A stretch of 64,000 nt of DNA from Ottelia alismoides (taxonomy: Eukaryota; Streptophyta; Magnoliopsida; Alismatales; Hydrocharitaceae): NCBI GenBank assembly GCA_037367405.1, contig JAZKJV010011616.1, forward strand, positions 124,001 to 188,000, read 5' to 3'. The position numbers and the translations under genes are program-made. The notes under the pieces were generated by a model. It was not told where the DNA came from. It saw nothing but the letters and a program-made list of their open reading frames with translations, and made no database searches. Positions 48,199 to 59,160 of the stretch are shown here, piece by piece. How positions within the stretch are numbered: the stretch's first letter is position 1; the number at the start of each line of letters is the position of its first letter.

Positions 48199-49305
48199 AC
48201 CCCGGGTTCACCAACACACACAATGAAGCCGTAAGAGTTCGGCTATTATCTTTTCAATTTTAGTTGGTGATAAATTCAATCTTGCAAGCCGTTTAAACGA
48301 GCTGTTAGGTTTGGAGCTGGGCTCTATCCTAGTGTGGGTCTCTCTCCTCGCTGCAAGATAAATCAAACAATGTCGGGGTTGCTCTCCCGCAGAAATTCTT
48401 GATTTTATGGATTTTTAGATCGGCTATATTTAGCAGTCCCAGTTTTATTAAGGCGATCACTGTAGAATTTAGGTGAACACAAATTTACGTCTACCGTCCA
48501 GTCCCAATTTCCTTTAGATTTATGTGATAAAACAAGAGAGAGGAATTCGGGAAAAGCCAATGCACGCGGAAAACTTATGATGAATGCTCAGTTAGAAGAC
48601 TTACAGTGCCTCCTCGCAATCTCCATGTGGGATGCAATACAGAATTGAAAATTTATACTAAATGCGTGCAAGCCGATGAAAACCGCACCTAAGCAGAAAG
48701 TTCTATTAGCGGGAAGAATTGAGTTGAATTTGGCTAAGTTGAACGATCTAATGTGCGTCTCAGTTAAAGTGCAGTGTGGCTTAAGATCCTACGAGCACAA
48801 TCAGAAATAAAAAATGCTCTAAGAGCCGTATGTGCAGGTCTATCCTAATCGCCACTCAAGTCGGGCCCCACCCTCTCTGGAGAGTGAAACAGGCCACGAC
48901 ACACCACAAATAAAGTTCAATGTCTTTGTACACACGCGAGAGTCCAAACGGACACCGCTATAAATGAGCAGAAAATAAAAATGCAGAAATTAAAAACCTA
49001 GACTCTACTCTCTCTCACGACTCGACTCGATCTTAATTTAATTGCGGTTTCTTCGGGTGTCGGTGAAGATGCGTCGGTTCCTTGAAAAACCGCTCCACGT
49101 GCGCCGGGTACCTCGCAAGAAAAATAAGAGAGAGATTGTAAGAGAGTGACTCAGAAAATAATCATAAATAAAATAAATGAAAGAAATGCTGAAAAATAAA
49201 TACAAGAAATAAAATGGGATTTACAATGAAAAATTCGGGGGTCAGACTACCCGAATTCGGAAAAACCGAACAAAAATTTTCAAAACAAAAACTAAGCCGT
49301 TTGCC
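48199..49305 (-). other. 5' leader of element A
   Basis: Non-coding. The blocks at 48210-48250 and 48590-48650 are shared with the leader of G. 48868-49305 is shared with the leader of A' (1-444). Confidence 0.7.
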
Positions 49306-49323
49306 TCCCCGGCAACGGCGCCA
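49306..49323 (-). other. Primer binding site of element A (tRNA-Asp)
   Basis: The plus strand tccccggcaacggcgcca equals the last 18 bases of plant tRNA-Asp including CCA. Two bases (tc) separate it from the LTR at 49326. It fixes the minus orientation of the element. Confidence 0.93.
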
Positions 49324-51065
49324 TCTGACGGGTCCGCAAAGGCCGCGATAAGAAATCGTTTTTATCGTTCGTGCGTGAAAAATAAGTAATTTCGTTCGTT
49401 GTAGGCGGCGATCGGAACAGTCAAGAAATAACCACAAAATAATGATTCAATTTTAATCTCGTGGTGTATGTTTATTTTACTTGGGCAAGTCCCAAGGTCG
49501 ATCACAAGGAGGCAAAGGAACAACCTAGATTAATGTCTATCCAATTTTTAGTTCGGTTTTCAAGGCGTTCTTTTTTTTTGGAATTTTTCAATGCAATATG
49601 AGATGCAAAATGCAAAATTTGGCCTATTTTAGGGACTAAAATGTAAATTTCAATCAAACGATGTCCGAAAAATACGAAAGTTGGCGACAATGTAAATTGT
49701 GATGAAATGATTGCACTGTAATTTTTTTGTAATTTTTAGATGCAATGTGAATTTTTTACGAATTTTTAATTGCAAACAGAATGATTTTCAATATTTAATT
49801 TTAATAAATATTAAACCTACTTATTTTCGAGATCTAAAATTATCTGAGATCTATCATTAGGTGACGGATCTCAGAAAAATCCTAAATCTTAAAATGTGGG
49901 GTTTAATGTCTATTAAAAATTAAACAGTGAAATATGCAAAATGATTTCTATAGAGCAAAGTGTGCATGCAAATGCAATGATTTTTGGGCACAATGTCAAG
50001 CAACTTAATCTCTACAATATTTGATTTTTGGGGAATTTTTAGAGCCACGGTTAATTAACTATGAATTTCCGAGCACAGATTGGGCAAAATATTCCAATTT
50101 TCGCAAAACACTTATTTATTAATCAACCGTAATTCACAAAAATGTCCATAGCATGTCAAAATGTAGAGCATTAAGCAATGAACAAAGTGCTATTTTTAAA
50201 TAAATAAAACGATGTAATGTGAAGGTCTAAAATAAATGACAAAGACAGGGGTATCTATGCAATAAAAAATGAATAAATAAACTGCAGAAGGTCCTATATG
50301 CAATTACCTAAACTGGGGGGAGAGTCTCTGCAATTTTACCAAGAGGCACGTGATGCGCACGTGCCCTTGGCCTGGTGGATTGAGGCGCAATAAGGGGGAC
50401 CTCCGGGGGCGGGCCTGTTGCAAATTTGCCCCAACGTCACGTGAAATGCACGTGACCTGGGGGTTGAGTGCCGATGAAGTTTCCCCACGCACGTGCCTCG
50501 CACGTGCGGGGGACCTCGGGTTTAACGCCCGGCCGCGCAGCAGGGGAAGCAAGGCGGAGACGGTGGCGCAGTTGGCGAAGCGGTTGACGGAGTCGACGAC
50601 GCTCGATGGCGCGAGGCGGTGAGTAGCGTAGGTCGGCGGAGTTGACGTAGTCGTGGTTGGCGGAGGAGCGCAGGGATGTCGACGGTGGCGTGGCGGAGGA
50701 GTCCCAGGCGGAAGCGAAAGGCGGGGGAGATGGTGCTGCTGGAGATGGCCGGTGAAGGTGGAAGCGTAGCCGACTTGAGTGGCGGAGACGAAGGTGGCTG
50801 CAGCGAGTCGGAGAAGAACGTCGTGGCCGGAGAAGAAGGATCCTCGGGGCCGACACACGGCCGTGGGACGTCGAGGGAGACCGGCGGAGACGATGTCGAT
50901 GGAGTCGGTGGCGTGGGCTCGACGGCTAGCCGGAGCGGGGCAAGCGGGAAGGCGGGCTGCACGAGCTGGGCTCGGATCTCGCCAGGGAGGCGACGCGGTG
51001 CTGTCACCACCGCAAGCTTCTCCACGTGCAATCGGCGGATGACTTGGCGTCGAGGGCGGCGCGCC

Positions 51066-51073
51066 TTTAAATA
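51066..51073 (-). promoter_or_regulatory. Candidate TATA box, 5' LTR of element A
   Basis: Minus strand TATTTAAA. As this is the 5' LTR, transcription of the element would start just downstream, near 51040. Confidence 0.5.
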
Positions 51074-51210
51074 GGAGAGAGAGCGAGCGGGTGCGAGGGA
51101 GTTGCGGAGGAGGTCGTTGGCGAGGCGAGGGAAGCGGAGGTCGTTGGGAGGTCAACGAGGCGGCGGAGGGGGCGAGGTTGGGGACGGCAGTTTCGGAGGG
51201 GAGAAGGGGC

Positions 51211-51257
51211 GAGGCACGTGCGGAGCACGTGCCTGGGAGGCACGTGCGACGCACGTG
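51211..51257. promoter_or_regulatory. Cluster of four CACGTG G-boxes (5' LTR of A)
   Basis: Same arrangement as 42725-42770. It lies some 140-190 bp upstream of the TATA-like motif, a fitting place for activator sites. Confidence 0.7.
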
Positions 51258-51311
51258 CGTCGTTTATAATTTTTTTTATAAAAATGAGATAATAAAAACC
51301 ACAAAAAACGC

Positions 51312-51346
51312 TGACACGTGGCGGCCTCTGGGGCTGCCACGTGTCA
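51312..51346. repeat. G-box palindrome (5' LTR of A)
   Basis: tgacacgtggcggcc pairs with ggctgccacgtgtca (one mismatch); pairing extends outward by two more bases (gc/gc). Homologous to 42827-42861. Confidence 0.85.
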
Positions 51347-52210
51347 GCACCAGAAAAATCGAAAATAAAACCTCTTGTAAAATAGATAAAAAATAGCAAA
51401 TGACCGAGATCGAAAAAGTTTCTTCACAAAAATTGCTCGTCTCGACGAGATCTACAACTTTCATGAAGACATCAAAACCAAATTCGGTCAAATGTGAAAA
51501 GTGAATTTTTGGGGTATCCCATGTACATAGAATACCTTGATTTTTGGGTTTTCTAATTTTTTTGTTATTTTTAAACACGATAAAAATCCGGAAAAATAAG
51601 GAAAACTCAAAGATAAATAAAAGAGACCTTAATCTAATTTTTTTGGATTTTTATTAATAAAGAAAATATACACATAAAATACAGGTCAAAAAGCCGCGAA
51701 AATACAATGTACAAAAGAGGCCCAAAACCCAACTTTCACATACGAGCTCCAATTCACTTGAACTTGGTCTTGTTTTGAAGGTAATTGAATGTGTATTAGT
51801 TCAAAAGTGAGTAGGATCAAATCGGACACTGGATGGGGAAGATATGTGGCTTTTAGTCCGAAAATCCTGAAACTAGGGTTTGGGTTTTTGGTCCACTTAA
51901 CCGGGTTAATTATTTTTTTGTGTTTTTCATTTATTCTTGTTAGTGATGTGCACACAGTGGATGTGGTTTGTGGCATTCGGAGTTAGCATGAAGGAGTTAA
52001 AAATAGGGGAAGTTAGGCTATTCACAGGTCACTGTTGGCTTGGATTTTTGGCTTCTTATTTTATGCAGAAATTAATGCTAAAATGCAATTCTTATGCAAT
52101 CATGCCCGGATGCTAATTATACGAAATAAATGCAGAAATGCAGTTGATCTTGAGGGACTTGAGCCTAATTAATGAGACTTAGAGTGATGGATCCAAGATT
52201 CATCACCTTC

Positions 52211-53165
52211 TCAGTCAGCTCCTGTACTTATTTCGGCAATCGTGAAAGTGCCTCAAGGTCAGTGATCCTCTTGTGGATCTGCTCTACCATGGTAAGCTTA
52301 TCAGCTATTATCCCCATGCTGAGGATAAGGTCATCTGTCAGATCCGCTACAGTCCTCCTAGTTGTCTCATTAGATAGGCTTGAGGGAGACAACTGATAGG
52401 CCCTGGTGGCCTGAGATCTGCCTATTTCCACCATCTACTCCAGAATCTTACATACGGCATCATTGTTCTTATTTAGATAGCTGCCTCCATAGGCTGCACT
52501 CACTAAACCCTGCATTTTGGGGTCATGCCACACATATCAAGGTTTGGACTAAGATCGCCTTGGTAATGCCATGCCAGGGGCATTTCTGAGTCAAGTCATT
52601 GAATCTATCCCAGGCTTCACGGAATGGTTCGTGGGGTCCCTGAGAAAAAAATCATGATCTTTGTCCTCATCTTATTAGTCCTATGAGTGGGGAAGAACTT
52701 CTTTAAGAATAAATCTTTAAACTGCATCCAGGTCGCACATGTAACCCCGAGATTTTTCAGCCAATGAGCAGCCTTATCTCCTAAGGCAAACGGGTAGCCT
52801 TCAGTCTGATGTAGTCTTGCCCAACCCTAGGGTGACTAAGGTTGTTGCAAACCAACTTGAAGTCTCTCAGGAAAGCATAAGGTTCTTTGTTGGCATTCCC
52901 ATTAACCTTCGGTAGAAAACTCAGAAAATGGGGCTTCATCTCGAACGCTTTTGGGGAAACCACAAGTACAAGCCAACTATGTATTTCATTCTCAGCTGGG
53001 TTGTAGGCATCTACCATCGGTTGGTCAATTCTACCCCGCCTTGATTACCTGTCCCATCTTAGCCATTAGATCTGCATTCAGTTGTTTGGCTCTAGCCAAT
53101 TGGGCAAGGACTTAGTGCATAGGATCATCTCTATGTTCTTCTTCGTTTGGGTTTTTCTTCGGCAT
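52211..53165 (-). pseudogene. gag of element C, 5' portion
   Basis: Start at the ATG at 53165 (MPKKNPNEEEHRDDP), with an in-frame stop about 18 codons later. Then QLNADLMAKMGQVIK. The capsid-like part has FEMKPHFLSFLPKVNG (near 52940-52890) and FLRDFKLVCNNL, as in Athila Gag. ADKLTMVEQIHKRITDLEAL (near 52320-52260) suggests a coiled coil. Element A interrupts the gene at 52205; the coding sequence resumes at 40836. Frames are broken at several points. Confidence 0.78.
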
Positions 53166-54859
53166 CTTGGTGTTTGTTTGTCCTCTTCTCTTGGGTAAAG
53201 AATTTTGTCTAAGTGAAGAGGATGTATTGATGAATACATTCTCACCGAGGCAATGGTTTTCCTCGGTGAAATGAGAGGAAAGAAAAGGGATGGTTTGAGG
53301 GTAACCACCCCGAGAATGATGGATCCTGAACTCAAGAGGGTCATGAGATCAGGTTGGCCCAAGTTGTGCTTGGGCCGATGAAGATGAACTTCATGAGGGG
53401 GTTCAAGGAGAGATTTGTGAATCGTGAGTGGATATCCCCCAGTCAGTCATCTTGATGGCAGAAGAAAGAGTCAGGAGTATAAGTGAAGATAGGATTTTAC
53501 TCCTACCTGAAGCAAGCAAATGAATCACAAACCCTAATTTTCACACTCAACACGGTGAAGCACCCGAAATCGAGTCCGATTAGTCTGGTTGATTTTAAGT
53601 GTGATTTTTCAGACAAGTAGCAAAGTTTACATGGCCTATAGGGAAGTCGGCTAAAAGCCGGATGCGTCTCCCATGTTTAACCCGTCGCCTAAGATACCAA
53701 CGCCCTTCTTTCTTCGCTCCTATCCCTAGCTGAGAGTTGAAGAACCTACCCCTATCTACCTACCAAAGTAGGTGTAGGCTGACAAGGTTGTAAACTTTGC
53801 CCCTATCTGCCTGCGTAGCAGGCGGAGGATACTAGCAACTTGTCGTGGTGCACTGCAATTTTGCCCCTATCTAACTACTAGAGTAGGCGGAGACTACTTG
53901 GCACTGGTCAGTTGAACCCATAGTTTAGCATGTGACATTTGCTCGGATTGGGGTACATGATATGGAAGGTGGGGATTTTTTGGCTCTGCCTTAGGGTGTG
54001 CACACACACCTTTAGTACCCTCACTCAGCCTGAAATCAAAGTCGGGGTTATTCTCCCGCAATAGAATTTCTGATTTTATTGATTTTTTGGTCAATTTATT
54101 TAGCAGTCCTGATTTTAAGTTATATGGCCACTTGATTAGTCCAACACACAAGGCAAGCCTATCGTTCAGTCCCAATTTCCCTTAATCCTAAGTTTAGAAA
54201 ACCAAGAGAGGAAGGAGTCGAGAAAAGCCGATGCATGATAAAACAATGATGAATGCCAAGTTTAGAAGACTTACAGAGATCATCACGCTTTATATGCGGG
54301 ATACAAAATAGAATTGAAATTTTACACTATATGGATGCAAGCGAGAAAAGTCGCTCCTAGACTAGAAGTTCTATTAGCGAGTGAAGAATCAATTAGATTT
54401 GGCTACAGTCCTACGGTCTAAGTGTGTCTTTTAAGTGTGAAGTGTGGTCCTAGAATTTACGAGCACAAACATCCTAAGATAGCTCTAAGAGCTGACGGTG
54501 CAGGTCCTATCCTACGTAAAGCAACCACACAACACTTGGGGACTCATTTTATTATGACTTACACACGCGAGAACCCAAATGGGAATCGCTCGAAAATGCA
54601 AAGAAAAGAAAAGAAAAATTACAAGTCCTCACAAAAACACTCATATTATGTTAATGCAGGTTCCTCGGCTTGCTTGGCGAAGTGCCTTCGACTCCTCGTA
54701 TTCCACGCATGAAAATAAATGGAGGTCAGATAAAGGACGACACAAATTAAACAAATAAAAATTGAATAGAAAATATTCACAAGAAAAGCCGGGAATCAGT
54801 CTACCCGGGGATGGAAAATCTAAAATCAAAATTTTCTAGAAATTAACCTAAGCCGTGCC
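53166..54859 (-). other. 5' leader of element C
   Basis: No gene supported. Contains three hairpin repeats (53748-53893) and, near 54265-54310, a block shared with the leaders of G and A. Minus ORFs at 53078-53362 and 53894-54175 have no recognisable domain. Confidence 0.65.
53748..53893 (-). repeat. Three hairpin repeats in the leader of element C
   Basis: In the plus strand each unit starts cccctatct and continues into a short palindrome, then gtaggcgg-like sequence: near 53749 (acctac/gtaggt, 6 bp), near 53800 (gcctgc/gcaggc, 6 bp) and near 53864 (weaker). Spacing is about 50 and 64 bp. On the element strand each hairpin ends AGATAGGGG. Confidence 0.75.
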
Positions 54860-54877
54860 TCCCTAGCAACGGTGTCA
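54860..54877 (-). other. Mutated PBS of element C (tRNA-Asp)
   Basis: tccctagcaacggtgtca differs from the 18-nt tRNA-Asp end at four places, all C-to-T or G-to-A, as expected from decay of methylated cytosines. The LTR begins three bases later at 54881. Confidence 0.8.
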
Positions 54878-54880
54878 TTT

Positions 54881-56896
54881 TGACGGGCCTCGAATCACCT
54901 TACTTAATTCAATCGAGTTATCGATCGAGTTTAACGTTTCGTTCGTTGTAGTCGGGTAAACCGAGACTTGTCTAAAACTACTTAGATTAATATCGAATTT
55001 AAACACAAGCGGCATTTTTTTCTATTTTACTTGGGCAAGCCCAAGGTCGAACTCGGGGAGGCAGCTTCTTCCTTAGGTTAATTTGAAGTTAATTTCATTG
55101 TTAGATTTTAAGGAGAATATTTTTTCGATTTTTTATGCATTTAAAGAAAACTGCGATGCAACTCAAGCCAAATTTGAAGGTTAACTTTGAAATATGGTCA
55201 AATTAAGTCCAAAAATGATGAGACTCAGCCAAAATATGAAACACAATAAAACTAAGCTACTGTAATTTATTTGATATTTTTAGACACTAAATGAGTTAAA
55301 TATAAATTAAATATGAATGTAGAGTAGTTTTTGCTAAGTTAATTTCAATAAATCCAAAGTACATTATTTTCAGATATAAAAACGAACCTATATACTTCTA
55401 CGTGACATGAATCCAGGAAAATTTATATACCTAAAAATGATGTATATTGGACCTACTAAAAGTCAATTAAGCAAAATACTATTTAATTTATTAAGGCCTC
55501 GTCATGCAAATGGTATGATTTTTGGGCACAGTGTAGAACAACTTAAACTAAACTATTGTGATTTTTTGGTGATTTTGGAGCAACAAATAATTTAATATGG
55601 AATTTAAAGCACACAGTGGGAAAACTATGTAAATTTCCTCAAAGATAAATATATTAAATTCCTTGAAGCTCACAAAATATGACAAGTATCCACAATGATA
55701 AAGCACAAATTTCTCTACAATATGTAATTTTTGGAATTTAAAAATGAGGCTAAATGAATAACTAAATAAACGTGCAAACATAGGGATCAAAATGCAAACA
55801 GGAATTAAAATTGATTAAATCAAAACATGCATATAGGACTAAAATGCAATTACCAATAGTGTTGGGGGTATGTGTGTAAATTTTCCATGGAACATGTGCG
55901 CCTCACGTGATGCACCCGGTAGGGACTGGAATACAAATTGGAAAAGTTGAAGGGGGCTCGGTGTAAATTACCCCAGATCGCACGTTGAAGACCACGTGAG
56001 GTGCTAGGCTCGGTAAGCGTCAAAGGCTCGGACGGTGGCTCAGGTGCTCTGCAGGCTCGGGCATCCTTCGGGATAGCTTCTGGAGCTCCGAGCCTAATGG
56101 TCGAGGAAGAGGCTCGGAGGGAGCAACGTGACGTGAGATGGACCGTCAGATCTAGATGATCCGACGTAGGCTGGAACGGGCGACGTGGCGGGCTGAGGGC
56201 TCCATCAGATCGAGATGATCCAATGGTGGCGTCGACTCTTGGAGCAGGTTGATTTGGCGCGATGTAGGCCGTTAGATCCTCAAGTGATACAACGGTATCT
56301 GGATTTACTGGCGAGGGCAACGTGGATAAATGAAGGCCATTGGATGATCACCAGGGGGTGAATCCAACGTCAATTGTAGCTTGGGTTCTTCCTCGTCTGT
56401 CACTACAAGGGCGGCTACGTCTGAGCTCCAACGAAGCCTCCGCAGCTCCGTTGCCCTTTTCCCTCGCTCGATGAAGATCGTTGGGAGCTTCGAAGTGGCT
56501 AGACACCACTGTGGAAGCTTGGCGGAGAAGCCGGGCTTCCTAGAAGAGGCGGACGAGGCTGGTATGTCAGGGACAAAGGAGCTCGAAGCAACTCCAGTGA
56601 GATGTCTGGCCAATGATAAAGGATGTACCTGCAAGGTTAGCGACTAGCTGAGGCGTGTTGCTTGAGGTCTCATGGGTGTCGTGAATGACTGGAGGCGTTG
56701 CAGAGCGGAATGGGTCAACGGTCGTAGTGCTCCTCCATCTCGATCGGTGGAGCAGCGGTCGAGAGTGGTTCGGTGGTCTCGAACTGTCGAGGGGAAGAAC
56801 GGAGAAGTGCACGAAGATGGGAGCTCCAAGGAGGAGCTCAGGCGATGGTCAATGGGGTGTGTTGACGAGCGGGAAGGATAAATCACATCTTCATCA
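54881..56896 (-). repeat. 5' LTR of element C, internally deleted (2016 bp)
   Basis: Starts TGACGGGCCTCG and ends TCTTCATCA. Matches 26228 to about 28205 of the other LTR and then jumps, near 56875, to the last 20 bp. About 1.7 kb is missing, including much of U3 on the element strand. ORFs at 55850-56900 are LTR sequence. Confidence 0.88.
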
Positions 56897-56901
56897 ATAG
56901 G

Positions 56902-57940
56902 ACCCCCTACGGGTTTTGTTATTATTTAGTTCCAGAACTTTTTAATTATGTGTAAAACATTATGGTTAAATTCAAGTGGCCCCTGTATGTTTTTGGAAAT
57001 TCGAGTATACCCCAACAAACATGTCAACATTAAATATTTTTAGGATTTTTGCGCATAGGCTTCTATACTTTCAAATTATGTTCTGGAATGCATGTTTTAT
57101 TTATCCTAATTGCATCTAGGACCCTGTTAGTACATTAATTTTAATTTCTTATATTTCTTTTATTAAAAAATGTCATTTTACATCCAAAAATTATAGGAAA
57201 AATTTTTTAAGTGCGTGGAAATTTGTTAAATTACATATGTTTTTATATGGTAATTACAAGTTTTTTCTTATATTTAAAAATTCAAAAACATTGCATCTAT
57301 ACACTATTTGCATTAAAAATACAAAAAAGTTATAAAAAAACTTTGAAAATTTTCAAAAAAAAATACATTATCTTTATTACTGTATGTTTGAATCGCAGAC
57401 CAAAAATCACTAAAAATTAAAAAGGGAAAACCCTAAAAAATGAAAACCCTAAAGACATTATAAAAATTATTAAAAATTAATGAAAAATCGGATTTTATGG
57501 TTTTGTATTTTCTATATACTATTTAGTATATATTAAAAATAGTTTTGGAAAATTTTGAGGTATTTACCTATTTTGAAATTCCAAAACAATCTGACCTTTG
57601 TATTATTCAGTGTTTTGCCATTTTTATTCAATTAAAAATATAAAAAATTAGCAAAAAATATAATAAAAATCCCAAAATAGAACAAAATATAAAAAGATAA
57701 AAACATTTTATTTTAATCATTTTGAGTATTTATAGCTATATCTATAAATAAAAAAAACCTATATCTTATACATAGCTATACTTACTTTTTTTTATATTAA
57801 TAACAATATTATTAAAAAATACTATAAATATTTAAAAAAACCTTGAAAAAAAAAGATTGTACCTTAGGGTTTTTTTGATTTTTATATATATTATTTATGT
57901 TTATGTACTATATATCTATTATAGGTTACATATTATCTAT
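56902..57940 (+). repeat. 3' LTR of element E, second piece
   Basis: Continues from 26227 after removal of element C. Matches 16800-17580 of the E 5' LTR, for example the block near 57520-57640 with 'aatagttttgg' and 'cagtgttttgcc'. AT-rich, without genes. The right edge, where the chromovirus remains begin, is approximate (57870-57945). Confidence 0.65.
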
Positions 57941-57944
57941 ATAT

Positions 57945-59095
57945 CCTTACCATTTACATGTACATCAGCCGAAAGGAAATACACATAAAGATTACTAACT
58001 ACCTTACAAATGAAAGTTATTGTGGATGGTTGGGTGTCTACTATGTAAGCTGGCTGGATTACGAAAGTCCTTGCGATGTCTCACCGACACCTGTTGGGTT
58101 TTCCATGAACCATAGGATAAAAATTAGTGAATGCTAAGTAACGAAGAAGAGAAAATCAAACAAATGGGTAATTTTTCAAAACTTGTTATCACAAAAAGTT
58201 TCATTCCTTCTCATTAATTTAAGTCATATTCCTTTCTATTCTACATCAAGGTTTAGTACAGGGAATTACCTCACCACTATAAAGACTTTGAAGCTGTGGA
58301 CACTTCGAGATTGGAGATTGCGTTGATCTTGGTAAGTTTATGCCGTCGCACGTCGCCTCAACCAATCCTCCAATACTACCTTGATAATTTCCTTTTCTTT
58401 TATTAATCAGGGTCTCAACCTTCAGCCTGGAAAACAAAAGAAGCACACCATCCTCGAGAACCCGGTTGCTTAAAACCTCAGGCTAACATTTAATCACATA
58501 ATATAGTGGCTTTAAATACACGTTATCGTGACCCAATCGCTATTGAACCACCCATGCCTCCACATGGCATGACCACATCTTCTGTCGTTCAATCTGAATA
58601 TATTGGCACATGGTACCACGCGTTGCAAATCATTCATTCGTGCGCACTTACCAAAATAAGGCAACTGTGTACCACCTAGGTAGGGTCACACCAATACGGG
58701 TTCCTTCCAACAAACCTACAAGTTGCATGCCCGACTTGTAGTTCTACTCCCAGTCATTTCTTAACGTAACACACGATCCTTTTCGGGATCCAACTTAATA
58801 TACATCAACTCCCATGATGTAATTCTTTGTTAAGCCTTCAATTTGTATATCCCTCATTATTGAGTATAGACCCACATATATATTAATTCATATATATATA
58901 TATACACTCATATTTATTTATATTTAACTTACAAACCCTAGCTTTCCAACCCACTGCATCCATACGATGCTTACACCTTAATTTAGTTGAAATCACAAAG
59001 CAATTTCATATTTTCTCCAAAAATAGCCAAATTAAGGTTCTTTGTAGCGAAGAACACATAAAATCAGATATTTCAACGATCTCATATAGTCATTG
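57945..59095 (-). repeat. Left arm of 1.1-kb inverted repeat (LTR segment)
   Basis: Reverse complement of 61745-63445 (without the TRIM). Matching points: 57990-58030 with 62795-62815/63395-63410, 58085-58160 with 62640-62730, 58560-58690 with 62140-62270, and 58790-59060 with 61760-62035. Divergence is moderate, with indels. (AT)n run at 58890-58905. Confidence 0.85.
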
Positions 59096-59160
59096 TCCCT
59101 TACGTACATCATGCTAAGACGTGTAGGACCTAACTATTGGCCTTGACTCATCCTAGGATC

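Larger units (their letters stand above)
40837..52205 (-). mobile_element. Element A: non-autonomous Athila-related element with an unusual protease/repeat gene
   Basis: An 11,369-bp element with two long, similar LTRs (40837-43720 and 49326-52205), perfect 5-bp target duplication CCTTC (40832-40836 and 52206-52210), PBS matching tRNA-Asp at 18 of 18 bases (49306-49323) and PPT (43721-43733). The interior (5.6 kb, minus strand) holds a hydrophilic ORF in the gag position, a spacer and retropepsin-like domain, and a repeat-bearing tail. I find no RT, RNase H or INT in either strand. It must have moved using enzymes supplied by others. It is inserted in the gag of C. Confidence 0.95.
49326..52205 (-). 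repeat. 5' LTR of element A (2880 bp)
   Basis: Collinear with 40837-43720. Starts TGACGGGTCC and ends AGATTCATCA, followed by CCTTC. A 316-codon minus-strand ORF (51254-50304) spans predicted U3, TATA and R; the matching ORF in the other LTR is broken, so I do not treat it as a gene. Confidence 0.95.
26228..56896 (-). mobile_element. Element C: near-complete Athila-like retrotransposon
   Basis: Minus strand, right to left: 5' LTR (56896-54881, internally deleted), PBS (54877-54860), leader, gag (53165-52211, then 40836 to about 39785), PR (39572 to about 39050), linker, RT-RNase H (38428-36966), INT (about 36960-35641), hairpins, PPT (29987-29975), 3' LTR (29974-26228). Flanks are TTAGG (26223-26227) and ATAGG (56897-56901), a target duplication with one change. 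Removing element A and solo LTR D with their duplications leaves about 15.5 kb. Inserted in the 3' LTR of element E. Stops in RT and INT make it inactive. Confidence 0.9.

Noticed and set aside
49306..49323. tRNA-Asp-like sequence as a tRNA gene
   Set aside because: Only the last 18 bases including CCA match; there is no cloverleaf upstream. It is a primer binding site.
50304..51254. A 316-codon minus-strand ORF and the related ORF at 41845-42543
   Set aside because: Both lie in the GC-rich part of the element A LTRs and span the predicted TATA and start region. The copy in the other LTR is broken, the composition is Pro/Ser/Arg/Thr, and strong ORFs overlap on the opposite strand. Composition explains them.
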